Shown here piece by piece: positions 25,904 to 38,181 of a DNA stretch of 64,000 nt. The stretch covers positions 19,970,061 to 20,034,060 of the forward strand of contig NC_084804.1 of NCBI RefSeq assembly GCF_963583255.1, in the 5' to 3' direction. The position numbers and the translations under genes were made by a program. Below the pieces are notes generated by a model, which was not told where the DNA came from, ran no database searches, and saw only the letters and a list, made by a program, of their open reading frames with translations. The stretch is from Pyrus communis (lineage: Eukaryota; Streptophyta; Magnoliopsida; Rosales; Rosaceae). Within the stretch, counting starts at the first letter, position 1, and every line of letters begins with the position of its first letter.

Positions 25904-26892
25904 TTTACCACAAAAACTATCTTTTAACTATCATATAACCACGAAATCATTAATTCATTTACCTTTTTTTTTAACCAATTGCGTTCCGATTTCAAACTCC
26001 CGTTCATTAACTTTCAGTACTGAGCGAAGAGAGAAGGGAAACACGAGACAAGAACATGTGCATAGCAATAGTATTAGTGAGATCTGGACTGGGGACATGA
26101 ATGCTATACTGACTAGGGCGGTGGGAGGGAGAATCTTTTGGCTTTGGGAATCGTCGTATATGCAAGTTGCAATTCAAAAACCTTAAAACTAAATTAACGT
26201 TGTTTATTGACCAAATTCAATAAAATAGAATGAAAAATCAGTGTTGTTAAAGATCACTTGTGCCTTTGGATGTTGGAAATTAATTAATTGGACCATTCAC
26301 ACAAAGAGAGAGATTTATATCACACAGATTTACTGTCGCATGGTATTCTGTGTTAATAATACAATAAAATGTATTAGTTTTCTGTCATGTAGTCTTATGT
26401 TGTAACTTATTATCGTGACGACACCGTAACGGTGAACATATGTCATATAAGTTGTTCTTCCATGCAAGACGCAACTGCACTCTCGTCACAATATGTGTTT
26501 TGGGTTGTGAGATTGCCAAATACTTTGTAAAACTCCCATTTGGTTTCAGAAAGTTGTCTCTAGTACTTCAAATCTTATTTCCGTTGATGTTGAAGCCACT
26601 ACAAGTCTACAAGTAGAAGTGAAAGACCAAAATAATGTGGAAGAAGTTGAACTTGAAGATTATTTAGGAATCTTATTTGTATGCACCAAGTAAAAGAAAT
26701 AAATATACCAGGTGAGGTAACAAAAGTTCGCAGGTCACAATGTGAATTACATAATTTACATTGTCAAGGATTGCGATCGATTTCGAATTGGTAGAGTTGT
26801 CATGCAATGTTTGTTTTTAGTTTTTACTTTGACAATTTCGTATTTCACTCATGAAATTTGGATTTACGACATACTTCAAAAATTAAAGATAA

Positions 26893-27185
26893 TGTTGCAA
26901 TCATATTTAAAATAGAAATGTGATTGTGTAAATCCTAGGGAATCTGGGAAAGTATTATATATTCCTATTAGGATTAGATTACCTATTAAATGTTGTAATC
27001 CTAAAGGGAAGGGTTTTACCCTTTCTACTACTATAAATAAAGGCACAATGGGCTGAATCAAACACACCTCACAATTAAGTCAATCTCTCTTCTCCCTAAA
27101 GCTTGCCGCACCCTCTCTCTCTCTCTAACCCTAGATCACTCAATCAAATAGGCCTACAACTTGTTATCATAACAGACCTACAACA
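26893..27185 (+). repeat. 5' LTR of Copia copy 1
   Basis: It starts TGTTGCAATC and ends CCTACAACA, with TATA-like CTATAAATAAAGG near 27030 and a CT-rich run near 27112-27127. Compared with the other copies, its 3' edge carries about 24 extra bases: GCCTACAAC and TTATCA are repeated, so the terminus plus primer-binding site looks partly duplicated. The true LTR end could be at 27161. Confidence 0.85.
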
Positions 27186-28489
27186 CGTTATCAGAATGCT
27201 CTTGCCAGAAGCTGAGGAATTGATGCATCATAGGAGGAGGCTATCATCCACCACATTCAAAGGCTTATTAGTTTTTTGCTAATCAGGTATGCTTAAAATA
27301 AAGGAAGATATTTGAAATGCCCACGAAGCATGAAAACATTCCCCATAATGCATGAACTCCCCTATGTTTATATTTTCCTTTCGATATATATATATTGTAT
27401 ATGTTCATATATTTTTCAATATATATATTTGTTTCATGCATCACACAATTAAATTGTTATGTGGAATTTGTGAGTCAAATTATATTGTTTCAATATATAT
27501 ATATATTTGTTTTATGCACGACACCGCACCTTCTCTGTGCAAACTGATACCAGATCTCGGCCTGGGGTCCCAATGGATGGGCCTGTAGCCCCTCACCCTT
27601 GCACCAAGGCCCGCACCCTTCATCCCACCCAGCCCCGATTGGCTGGGGCCCTATTCCCTGCACGCTGCAACCTTTAAGGTTGCTGGGTTCTGTGGGTTCT
27701 GTCCTGCACCCTGGCCCGCGTCATGGCCTGCATCACCTGCAGCCAGCCCATGCGCTGGGCTTAGCTTTTCCCGCTCAAACCCACAGGCCAGCTTGCACTG
27801 GACCTGTCCGTGCACTCCATTGCGGCCCAAAACACAACCCAGCTGCTGCTGGGGCTTCTGATGTCCATCCCGTGGCCTGCAGCCACCATCCAAGGACCTT
27901 TTCGGCCTTGCCTTATGCTTAAGGCACCCCAACCCGTGCCCTTCACCCACGACACAAAGCCCAAATTATTTTGGGGCTCTATTTTCGATCTAATAATATT
28001 ATTTTAATATTATTGTGCTTCTACAATCGACCCGGTATGACCCGATTTATTGAATTAATTAAAAATGACCAACAGTCCATTAATCTAATAATGAATCCAA
28101 AATTATTGACCTGAATATCACTTTTGGACATTAACGATTCAATAATTTATTTTTATACTTTGAACCGTCACATACTTTCGCAATAACAAAGCTCTCACAC
28201 TTGAGTTCCCGAAGAAACTCAAATCCACTATACTTAAATCAGCATATTGCATTCTATGTTTCTTGCAGGAACCTCTCATTATGAACTAATTGTTCATAAA
28301 AACTAAATTGAACCTGTAGTTTCAAATTTAGTACCTTTGAAACCTGAAGTTTTCATTTAAAACATATGAAACCCGTAGTTTTCATGCATAAATTAAACCA
28401 CTACATGTCTATAGAACCTGTATGTTCTACAATATATGTCTATGGCTTACCATATGACTAATCACGTTTTCTCCCTCCGTTTTAGGGAC
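27186..28489 (+). other. Copia copy 1 leader with primer-binding region and GC-rich block
   Basis: CGTTATCAGAATGCTC after the LTR is the probable primer-binding region (compare CATTATCAACACGCTC in copy 3). At 27540-27960 the leader becomes strikingly GC-rich with repeated GGCCTG/GGCCC motifs, although the element is otherwise AT-rich. The open frames there (for example 27599-27922) differ from those in the other copies and are unlikely to code. TTTTAG just before the gag ATG could be a splice acceptor. Confidence 0.6.
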
Positions 28490-31140
28490 ATGTCGAACTT
28501 GAACAAGCTCGATTTCTCCGCTCTACAAGTCTCCGGAAGAAACGATCTAAAGTGGGTTCAAGACGTGAAGCTCCATCTCACTGCAAAGGGCATTAAAGCC
28601 ACCATGGAGACACCTATCACCGACAAACCTGTTGACAAAGCTCAAAAGGCTACTGCAATGATCTTCATTTGAAGACACATCCATGATGCATTGCAGACTG
28701 AGTATCTCGCTGAGGAGGACCCATGCACCCTCTGGCTTGCTCTGGCCGATCATTTCGATCACCAGAAAGACATATACTTGCCTGAAGCAAGACACGACTG
28801 GCAGCATCTTCACTTCCAAGACTTTAAGTCCATGAATGAATACAAGTATGAAGTTTGTAGGATCCATTCTTTGTTGAAATTCTGCAAAGTGGAACTAACT
28901 GAATCAGATCTCTTGGAGAAGACCTATTTGACCTTATATGCCACCAATATTGTCCTGCAGCAACAATATAGGGCACATAAATTTACCAAGTTTTCGAATT
29001 TGATATCTGTGTTTACTTCTTGCTGATGTGAAAATTAACTTGACACACAAATTAAACCCTATTTGTGACAATTGTAGTAGATATGTAAGTAGGGATCGTT
29101 CTAGACCGGGGATTAACTAGGGATGCTAATCTATATAAATAAGACTCAAAAATACTAAACTAGACTCTATATAGTCAAAACTAACTTAAAACACTTAAAA
29201 CAACAACAAACACTCAAAAAGACTCAATTTTAGACTCAATAAGTGTTTTGGACGAAAATAGGACTTGACTTGACTCAAAAGACTAAAAGAAAACAGGTTT
29301 TGACTCAAATATGAAGACTAAGTGAAATAGGAATTGTTTTTGACGAATTTTAAACTTAAAACAAAAACTTTATAGAAAACACTTTTGAAAAACGAATTTA
29401 AGTAAAAAAAATGGGTAAAAGGCTAGTTAGAGGGTCCTTCTTCACTCATGATATATGCATACAAACCAATGTCCAGTTATTATTCCTTTAGACTATGAAT
29501 GACAACGCCCCAAATTAGTTGCATCGCACAACTAACCCTTAAGTTTTCCTTATTTCATTGAATTAGATGGAATACGCATCTAAACCAAATTATCTTTTTC
29601 AAGTTCTTTATATGAGACGCATAACAAAGATACATATCAAAAGTCATTAAGTTTTGTGAAAACTATAAGCATTGACAAGGCATTCATCACTATGAAACAC
29701 ATGAGACTCATACCAAGGATTTACTTAACGCGATTGTGACTAGCAACATCCACTACTTGTGAATATAAGTGAATAACTATTATGTGAAACCCCCTTATAT
29801 TCTAGCATCAAATTCATGCATGCAAATTAAGTGTTAACCCCCAACCCAAATACATAAACCAGTTTTAATAACTTAGATAAGCAAATCACATTCATGCCTT
29901 AAGAAATAATAACCGGACGTAATCAATTCATATAAAACATATAATCATGGATTTAAATTCACCTCCAACTAAAAAGAAATTAGTTCTTCATGTTCGCAAA
30001 ACAAAGATAATTAAATTTAAACATTGAACTAAGACAAAGGATAGAATACACCTAGAAACTCTCCACACTCCAATGGCAGATTTCAAACCCTCATTGGATG
30101 GCAGATTGCACAAGTCTTCTTCTCCTTCCTTCCTTGCTTGCGGCACTAGGGTGGTGTAGGGTGAATGGTGGTGTTTGATGGCTGAAAGTATAAATGAATG
30201 AATGAGTGAATGGATGGATTAAATGGTGAGGCATTGGCTATTTATATAGGCTAATTATGCACATTTAGTGAAGGACAAGGATTGCACAATCCCATGGAAA
30301 AAGGGTTAAGTCTTTGTAGAAACCAAAAGGGAAAGGGATAAGGAATTTTCGCTAGAAAATAAGGGCTTCTAGAAACTAGGTATCTTTTGGCAGAATTTAG
30401 ACTTCTAGAAGGGATAAAGGGTAGATTTCTGGACCTAAATGGATAAAGACTCATGATATAGGTGTAGAGGAAGGATTGCAACTCCTAAACCTACAAGGAG
30501 TGGTCCACATGCAGCAAACAAATGGATAAAGCTTCTAGAAACTGAAATAGGTGCTTAAATGTGTAATTAATCCCCTCTAATTAGTTAGATTTAAGTCCTA
30601 ACCTGATTTGGATAGGATAGGATAAGATAGGATAATGTTAGAGTTAGGAAATGATAAGGTTGGTTAGGATAGGATAAGGTTGGATAAGGTTCCTTATTTC
30701 TTGCTATTTCCTTATCTTCTTTGCATTAGGACTTCATCCACTAGATTTGTAGCCTTTCCTAGCCCTTCTTGACTTCAATTTCATCCATCCTCTTTGCTCC
30801 ATGGTTAAGCTATCCAATCCATGCCCAAAAATGCTTCAATTAGCTTCAAAATGCTCTTTCTTGCTCATTTTTCCATTAGGACCTAAAAACATACGAAAAT
30901 AGCTTAAAAGACTAAAATAAATAGTAATTAACTCACTAAATGCAAGGAAACAACATAACTAAGTAGCATAAATATGCTTCTATCACTTGCTGAAAAGCAG
31001 AACCAGCTTTTGATGAAGAATCATCAAGATCGACCCACTGGCTCGAACGCCGTGCCTAAAGTGCATGCAAGCTATTCTAGCAGCCATAAGTGATGAAAGA
31101 ATTGTCATGGCCGTGGCAATGGGCGACAAGCCCAACCACG
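28490..31140 (+). pseudogene. Copia gag (UBN2 type), interrupted by stop codon and nested LTR
   Basis: The frame starts MSNLNKLDFSALQVSG at 28490. A TGA at 28670-28672 breaks it in the context ATCTTCATTTGAAGA; copy 3 has CGA there. It continues with LWLALADHFDHQKDIYLPEA, YKYEVCRIHSLLKFCKVELTE and FTKFSNLISVF to 29023, then is split by the solo LTR, and resumes at 30991 with KQNQLLMKNHQ. The following CCHC zinc-knuckle zone (about 31270-31310) is shortened by a deletion of about 70 bp relative to copy 3, leaving only CYCCGSN. No functional nucleocapsid can be made. Confidence 0.85.
29024..30985 (-). mobile_element. Solo LTR, family A (copy 3), nested in Copia gag
   Basis: The element runs TGATGTGAAA to CTTCTATCA and is flanked by perfect CTTGC duplications (29019-29023 and 30986-30990). 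Removing it and one duplication restores the uninterrupted gag sequence seen in the other copies. It matches the inverted copy at 5661-7911 in orientation. A TATA-like CCTATATAAATAG on the - strand lies near 30240-30252. It has no internal coding region, consistent with LTR-LTR recombination. Confidence 0.9.
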
Positions 31141-31597
31141 AGCCTAAGGTCAACAAAGTGCCGCACCTAAGGGAATAATTGTGACCCAGCAGCGTCCATC
31201 ACTCGCCCCTAAGGTCCTAAACTTCAAGAACAAGGGGAAAGCTCCCGTTCAGGCTGCTTCTACTGAACTGGACATATGTTATTGTTGTGGATCAAATTCC
31301 TGAGTCTAACTTTACACATGTGGATCATCTGGAAGATGCAACTATATCCGTGGAGATATTAGACTTCCAGGAGGCATCAACACATGTGGATGAATAAATT
31401 AGACATATTTTTAGGGCGTTTACCCCTAGTGGCCGAACCCACTAGGAGTGGCCAGCCCTACCGCCCTAATTTGCTAGGTTTATGGTTTAATTTTGAACAA
31501 CTTTTCTATGTATTTGGAATAATTTGTTTGGTTTTGGTTTGTTTTGAATTATGGATTGTTATTTGAATGGATATTATTTCTTGAATTGCTTAATTGA

Positions 31598-32830
31598 ATG
31601 AGTGGACTTATATTTTTGCATGTGACCAATTCAATCAATTTATTTCTAGGTATGTCTAGTGGGGAAGTTAGTTGTTTGGCAGATAGTGCAACCACGCACA
31701 CCATTTTGCGTGAACGACACTATTTTACTAACTTCATACCCAAGAAAGCTCATTCGACAACTCTCTCAGGCCCATCCAACCTGATTGAAGGATACAGAAA
31801 GGCATATATCATGTTATCTAATGGTACAATTCTGACCATTAAGGATGCACTCTATTCTCCATGTTCCGGAAGAACGTTGCTGAGTTTTAGAGATATTCGA
31901 GATAATAAATATCATCTTGAAACCACTGAAGATCATGGTTCTGAATTTCTTTGTATCACTTCATACGAATATGGCCAGAAGCATATTCACGAGAAGTTGG
32001 AATGCTTGCCGAGTGGGTTGTACATCACAACCATTTGTGACATAGAAGCCCACAGTGTGGCCAGCCCTATGCCTAAGTTCCAGGACACTTTGTTGCTTTG
32101 GCATGACCGTTTGGGACATCCTGGACTTGACATGATACGCCGTTCTTTAAGGAGGTTGAATATTCAACCTTCCCATACAAAGATTATTCACGACCCCCCT
32201 AAATTTCTTCAGAGGATTCAAGGGGACATTTGTGGACCTATCCAACCAACCTACGGACCATTTAAATATTTTATGGTGTTGGTTGATGCATCGACAAAGT
32301 GGTCACATGTTTGCTTGTTGTCCACATGCAACGCCGCGTTTGCTAAACTCCTAGCTCAAATCATTAAGCTAAGGGCTCACCACCCTGATTATCCGATTAA
32401 GTCGACTCGATTGGATAACGTTGGAGAGTTTACGTCACAGACTTTTGACGATTATTGCATGTCAGTAGGGATTGATGTGGAACATCATGTGCCCCATGTT
32501 CACACCCAAAACGCCCTGGCAGAAGCTTTCATAAAGTGCCTTCAATTGATAGCTCGAACTTTGGTTATGAGAACCAAACTGCCGGTATCTGCCTGGGGTT
32601 ATACAATATTGCACGCAGCTATGTTAGTCTGCCTGAGGCCCACTGTTACCCAACCATATTCACTGTTACAGTTGGTCACTGGATATGAGCCTGACGTCTC
32701 GCATTTACGGGTGTTTGGGTGCGCCATTTATGTGCCAATAATGCCGCCACTACGTACCAAAATGGGTCCTCAAAGAAAAATGGGAATCTATGTCAGTTAT
32801 GATTCACCATCAAATGTTCGATATTTATAA
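31598..32830 (+). pseudogene. Copia pol, protease and integrase part
   Basis: A 410-codon frame holds the aspartic protease motif LADSATTHTIL, the pre-integrase motif LLLWHDRLGHPGLDMI, and the integrase core with GDICGP, RLDNVGEF and the acidic LAEAF site, then the C-terminal LRVFGCAIYVP. About 25 residues between HPGLDMIRRSL and RLNIQPSH, present in copies 2 and 3 and including part of the pre-integrase region, are missing. The frame stops at 32830 inside what should continue as LTGNLFTARFAD. Confidence 0.9.
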
Positions 32831-33600
32831 CCCTTGACAGGAAATCTCTTTACCGCACGTTTTGCGGATTGTCACTTTGATTAGACAGTTTTCCCATCGT
32901 TAGGGGGAGATAAGCATTCTAACGTTCCCGTAGAACACTGCGAATTGTCGTGGTATGTTCCCACTATGTCTCATTTAGATCCTTGCACTGCCCAGTCTGA
33001 AACTGAGGTGCGTTGAATTATAGATCTTCAGAGCATTGCTCAAAGTATGCCGGATACTTTTAATGATCTATCAAAGGTGACAAGATCACTTATACCCGCT
33101 GCAAACACACCTGCAAGGATAGATTTACCCTGCGTATGTCAACTGCCCGTATGGGAAGGCCGGACCGTCCCCAAAGGTGGGGAGGCCGCACCCTCTACAC
33201 GGCAAGGTACATTGGCGGCTAACTAATCATCTGCTCCGACCTTGAAGCGTATCAGACCCCTTGGTTCAAAGGATTCACAACCTCGGAAGAGGAAAATGGC
33301 ACCAACTAGTAACCCTAGTTTAAATCTGACCATCGTTCACTCATCCATTCTAATGCATGAGGTTATTCTAGATTACGATGATGCTTCAGATGAAACATGT
33401 CGGCCTTCCGAGAATCGTGAGATTTCAGTCCACTACACAGTATTGGATGAGGTTTGGAATAGGAATGAAATGATCGTCGACGATGCATTCTCGTACTTAG
33501 TAGCTACTGACATCATGCTTAGCGACGACATTGAACCACGTTCTATCAATGAACGCTAACGTAGAACCGATTGGTCAAATTGGAAATAAACAATCCAGGT
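32831..33600 (+). pseudogene. Copia pol linker between integrase and reverse transcriptase
   Basis: Reading on gives GNLFTARFADCHFD, a stop, TVFPSLGGDK, further stops near 33016 and 33223, then an open block 33242-33559 with GSKDSQPRKRKMAP. This is the variable linker of Copia polyproteins and confirms that the polyprotein was once continuous. Confidence 0.75.
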
Positions 33601-33661
33601 CTAACTCAATTCGCTTGCGAAACGTAAAGTATTTAGACATATCGTTCCTACACCACCATGC

Positions 33662-35181
33662 GTGAAGCGTGTTGGCTACAAATGGGTTTTCGTGAGGAAG
33701 CATAATGAAAAGAATGAAATAATGCGATACAAAGCACACCTCGTAACGCAAGGTTTCTCTCAGCGTCCTGTGATTGATTACAAGGAAACATATTCCCTTG
33801 TAATGGATGTTATAACATTCCACTACCTAATCAGTTTGGTAGTTTCCGAAAAATTGAATATGCAACTTATGGATGTGGTAACCGCATATCTCTATGGGGA
33901 TATAAATACGGAAATCTATATGAAAGTTCCAGAAGGACTTCCATTGATTGGCTCAAATAGTTCTAGACCACGAAACACTCTTTCAATTAAACTGAGGAGG
34001 TCACTATACGGATTGAAACAATCCGGGCGGATGTGGTATAATTGTGTGAGTGAATATTTGACAAGTCAGGGTTATGTGGACAACGAACTATGCCCATGCG
34101 TGTTCATAAAGAAGTCATATTCCGGATTTGCAATCATTGTAGTTTACATCGATGACATAAACCTCATAGGAACTCCCGCAGAGCTTGAGGAAATTGCTGC
34201 ACACTTGAAATCAGAATTTGAGATGAAAGATCTTGGGAAAACTCGATACTATCTCGGCCTAGAAATCGAGCATTGTTCGGATGGAATCTTGGTACATCAA
34301 TCGAACTACACCCAAAAGGTGTTGTGTCGTTTTAATGAAGATAAAGCGAAGCCTTCGAGTACATCCATGGTCATTCGAACTCTAGATGCTAAACGAGATC
34401 CCTTTCATCCAAAGGAGGATGAGGAAGAGATTTTGGAACCCGAAGTTCCTTACCTAAGTGCAATTGGGACTTTATTGTACTTGGCTCAGTGCACTAGACC
34501 CGACATCTCCTTCATTGTGAATCTATTGGCTAGATATAGCAATGTGCCCACACGCAGACACCGAAATGGTGTTAAAGACATTTTTTGCTACTCAAGGGTA
34601 CTATGGATTTGGGCTTGTTCTATACCCGCGAATCTCTGAGTATTGTCGCCCCTATAGCTCTCAGATTGATTCTTGCCTTGTTGGTTGCGCAGTTAGATAT
34701 CTATTTCACCCACATAGAGCACGTTCTCAAACGGGTTATGTCTTAACCGTTGGAGACACCACTATATCTTGGAGGTCTACCAAGCAAAACCCTAGTTGCG
34801 AATTCGTCTAACCATGCTAAGATTCTCGCCCTGCATGAAGCATCGCGTGAGTGTTTTTGGCTGAGAGAAGTTATGGGACATATTCGAAGCACTAGTGGTC
34901 TTACATCAGTTGTTGACTTTCCTACAACGATCTTTGAAGGCAATGCAACATGTATCGAGCAATTGAAGAAGGGATACATCAAGCGAGACAACACCAAGCA
35001 CATAGTGCCGAAGTTCTTTTACTCACACCAGCAGCAGCAGCATCAGAACATTAAAGTCAAGCAAATTCGTTCCCAAGACAACTTGGCCGATCTCTTTACT
35101 AAGTCATTGCCCAAGTTTACATTTCAGAAGCTCGTCCAAGGAATCGGTATGCGTAAATTATCCGAGTTGAATCGCTTGTAG
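33662..35181 (+). pseudogene. Copia pol, reverse transcriptase and RNase H part
   Basis: From 33662 the RVT_2 domain reads YKWVFVRKHNEKNE, YLYGDINTEIYMKVPEG, SLYGLKQSGRMWYN and the catalytic YIDD (plants usually YVDD). A frameshift near 34560-34590 breaks the region after ARYSNVPT; RNase H then appears in other frames (HRARSQTGYVLTVGDTTISW, then ASRECFWLREVMGH and DNLADLFTKSLP) to a stop at 35181. It is not translatable as one protein. Confidence 0.9.
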
Positions 35182-35579
35182 TTTTCTTATTTAAAAGTTA
35201 TGTCTAACTCAAGGGGAGTATCTTAAAGCATACTCACTTGATCTTAATGTACTCTTTTTCCTTACGATTAGGAGCATTTTTCCCATTGGATTTTTGCTAC
35301 CTCACTAGGTTTTAATGAGGCACCCATCCTGGGATGATCATACTCCGTTGAGTTCACTACCTTCGTCCAGTTTGACGAGTGTTTTAGACATTATGCATAT
35401 TTTCTTACTTTTCTCCTTAGTCTATGGGTTTTACCATAGTAAGGTTTTTGTGAGTTTTTACAAATGCATACTTCAAAGTAAATTTGAGACTCGCGATCAC
35501 CCGTTGTGCCGATGACTTCATCAACTATTCTACTTGTCTGCTGAAGATCTGATGCGATGGTTTGTTGAGTATTTACACA

Positions 35580-35591
35580 CTCAAGGGGGAG
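35580..35591 (+). other. Copia polypurine tract
   Basis: CTCAAGGGGGAG lies directly before the 3' LTR, the expected primer site for plus-strand synthesis. Confidence 0.85.
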
Positions 35592-35857
35592 TGTTGCAGT
35601 CATATTTAGAATAGGAATGTGATTGTGTAAATCCTAGGGAATCTGGGAAAATATTATATATTCTTATTAGGATTATATTACCTATTAAATGTTGTAATCC
35701 TAAAGGGAAAGGTTTTACCCTTTCTACTACTATAAATAAAGGCACAATGGGGTGAATCAAACACACCTTACAATTAAATCAATCTCTCTTCTCCCTAAAG
35801 CTTGTTGCACCCCTCTCTCTCTAACCCTAGATGGCTCAATCAAATAGGCCTACAACA
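35592..35857 (+). repeat. 3' LTR of Copia copy 1
   Basis: It starts TGTTGCAGTC and ends CCTACAACA, followed by the GATAA duplication. It is the same family as the LTRs at 58990-59253 (reverse) and 59979-60248. Confidence 0.93.
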
Positions 35858-37118
35858 GATAAAATATTATAAGTAGCGTATTTAGAAAAAAAAAATTCTT
35901 TGATAAGTCAATTACGTGTAAAAATTCACCAAAATTTCTTAAAATACATAAAATGCTTAAAAAAAATTGCCAACATGTATGGAGTGGTCGAAGTTTGGTT
36001 TGGGTGGAATTAGGTTTGTGATTTGAGAATGAGGGTGGAATTGGGTATTATGTTAACACTTGCCCCATTGTATGGCTAGGCCTAAGGGGGAGGGAAGGGA
36101 GGTTGGGAGTTGGAGAAACAAAATCACACAATGTAAGTAGACACAAAGAAGTTTAGAATTGGAAATTCATTAAGTGGTTGGAGGAAGGTGTTGGAGCTTT
36201 TAAGTGCAATTTTTTTTCTATCTTACTTGTCCCACATTGGTCAAGTTGGGAAATTTCACATACAAAGTAATTGAAAAGATTGACCATTGGGAGCAAATTG
36301 GGCTTGAACGTTGGATTTGGACTTTGGGATGTTATAGGATTTAAGGACAACAAACTCATCCTTTAATATATAATTAATTATCAAAATCTAGGTTAATTTT
36401 TTAATTTATTAAATTAATTTCAGATTTAATTAACCTTTTTGTTTTTCAACAGACTTATCCCTTCAGATGAAGTTTGAGAATGTTTGAAGTAGACGTCTAT
36501 CAAACTACAAGCACATAGCGGAGATAAAATTTTGTTTCAAAGACATTGCGGTACATAAGCCTCGATCTTCAGTTTATCTGTTTAATATTAATTTCGTTTT
36601 GTTCAGTGCCAAATTATTGATTTTCATTTATTGTTTATTAGCATATTCGAACTTGTTTCTATATATAAATTTGTCATTGATTGTTGATAAATATCAAATT
36701 GAAGATTGCATAAGTAGCTCAAACCTTCAAATTTTTTAACACTATGTTTGGATAGGGGAAATAAACGTGTTTTCTAAAGATGTAATGGACAATGTAAGTA
36801 GACAGAAAGAAGTTAAGGATTGGAATAATTCTAATAATCAGGTGTTAATACATGCAGGGAAAGTGAGATTTTATTATTATTCTTTTTTTTTTAACAAAGT
36901 ATATTATGTACACTAAGAGGGTGGGGGAATGGACTAAACCTCACAATAAGCTAGCAAGAAAAGTGAGGAATTGAAATGATTATAATTTTTGAAACGCATT
37001 TTATTTGACTGAACATGACATAAAATTGTGATAAGTTAGCTACCATACACATAATTATTTAGTCTAGTGGTACTCACAAACAAATCCACTAATGGACATC
37101 AACCATGTTTTAAAAAAG

Positions 37119-37274
37119 AGTCATGCTAGGAAGACAAAACAATTTACAAACTAAATGATGAACTAATAGGAATGAGCACGTTTATTAATACTTAAGTAAT
37201 AAACTAATCAACAACTTCCATACCTTTTAGTTTCCATAATTTTGTTTACAAATTTAGTCTCCCTAGCATTACCC
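37119..37274. mobile_element. MITE, family C (copy 2)
   Basis: Ends GTCATGCTAGGAAGACAAA and TTTAGTCTCCCTAGCATTACC are imperfect inverted repeats. The interior is AT-rich with ACTTAAGTAATAAACTAATC. Confidence 0.7.
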
Positions 37275-37792
37275 AATACACTATGTTTGGATGGAGAAAT
37301 TTAAGATTACTAAGGAATTTTAAAATGACGGAAATTGATGACGAGATTTTATTTTTTAGAATTTGTGAATTTTCTTGTTTGGTGAGCTTAAAAGAACAAT
37401 GAAAATATGAAATTTGTTATTTTTAAATTCTCAATCATAGAAATTGGGAAAATGAGACCTATTTATATGGAATTTAAATTTGGGAATTAGAGGTCTCAAA
37501 TTCCAAGTTTTTTTTTTCCACGCGGAAATTCTAAATCTCAATCCACCTATACAATTGGTTGAATTAACCTTTAACAAAAATTCGATATACAAGTCAATAA
37601 ATATTAAATACAGTACAAATAGCACTTTCATAAAAAGGGCCACATAGTATTACAGTTTCTTGGTAATTTTATTCTTTTTGTAAGTGAGGGATCTTTGATT
37701 TGATTATCTCCAACGGTGAATACAAACTAAATTATTATAGTTAGCCCATTGTGAAATTGAATTCACTTTCCTCACCCCATTAATGTAGATAA

Positions 37793-37944
37793 GGTAATGC
37801 TACGGAGATCAACTTTTTAGATCAAATTTTGTAAACAATATAATATAGTTGTTGATGATTGCATTATTACAAGTGTTGATTAATGTATTTATTTTTATTA
37901 ATCATACTTAATTGTTTGCAAATTTGGATTACCAAACATTATTC
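37793..37944. mobile_element. MITE, family C (copy 3)
   Basis: It runs from GGTAATGCTACGGAGATCAA to AACATTATTC with the same interior plan in reverse orientation (GATTGCATTATTACAAGTGTTGATTAA-like). The right end is degraded. Confidence 0.6.
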
Positions 37945-38181
37945 ACGTAGGGAATATCAATATTAAAAACAAAATAAAAAAGGATTTTGGATCATGTTGG
38001 ACAAGGTCCGCTCATCACAGGCCCAGTTCGGTTTCAAACCCCGAACAACAAGACGCGTCGTCTGCAATCGCATTCTCCTCCAGAACACAAAAGAGACCGC
38101 CCTCTTTCTTTCCCTCTCTCCCCCCTCCGAAATCTCATTTTTCATCCGAAAAAAGCTTCTGCAAATTCATCCAATTCAACA

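Larger units (their letters stand above)
25236..26892. other. GASA 3' UTR and intergenic DNA
   Basis: About 200 bp of likely 3' UTR is followed by AT-rich sequence containing a foldback MITE (25633-25835) and a TA microsatellite. The open frame at 25791-26186 runs across the MITE and microsatellite and is not a gene. Confidence 0.6.
26893..35857 (+). mobile_element. Full-length Ty1/Copia retrotransposon, copy 1 (defective)
   Basis: Both LTRs are present and the insertion is bracketed by a perfect GATAA duplication (26888-26892 and 35858-35862). Domain order is gag (UBN2 type), protease, integrase, reverse transcriptase, RNase H, which defines Copia. Every coding block carries stops, frameshifts or deletions. 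By my hand alignment the LTRs differ at about 15 of some 262 positions, mostly transitions, so the insertion is not recent. Without the nested LTR it would be about 7.0 kb. Confidence 0.93.
35863..38181. other. Intergenic DNA with two MITEs and a gene promoter
   Basis: AT-rich, no supported genes. Two family C MITEs lie at 37119 and 37793. The stretch 36740-37640 contains two ACTATGTTTGGAT motifs that may be remnants of another element. At 38030-38180 the sequence turns richer in C and CT-repeats (TCTTTCCCTCTCTCCCCCCT), as expected for the 5' UTR of the next gene. Confidence 0.55.

Noticed and set aside
27599..27964. Overlapping open frames on both strands rich in Pro, His and Gly
   Set aside because: They lie in the GC-rich Copia leader; stop codons are rare there by composition, and the frames are not kept in the other two copies.
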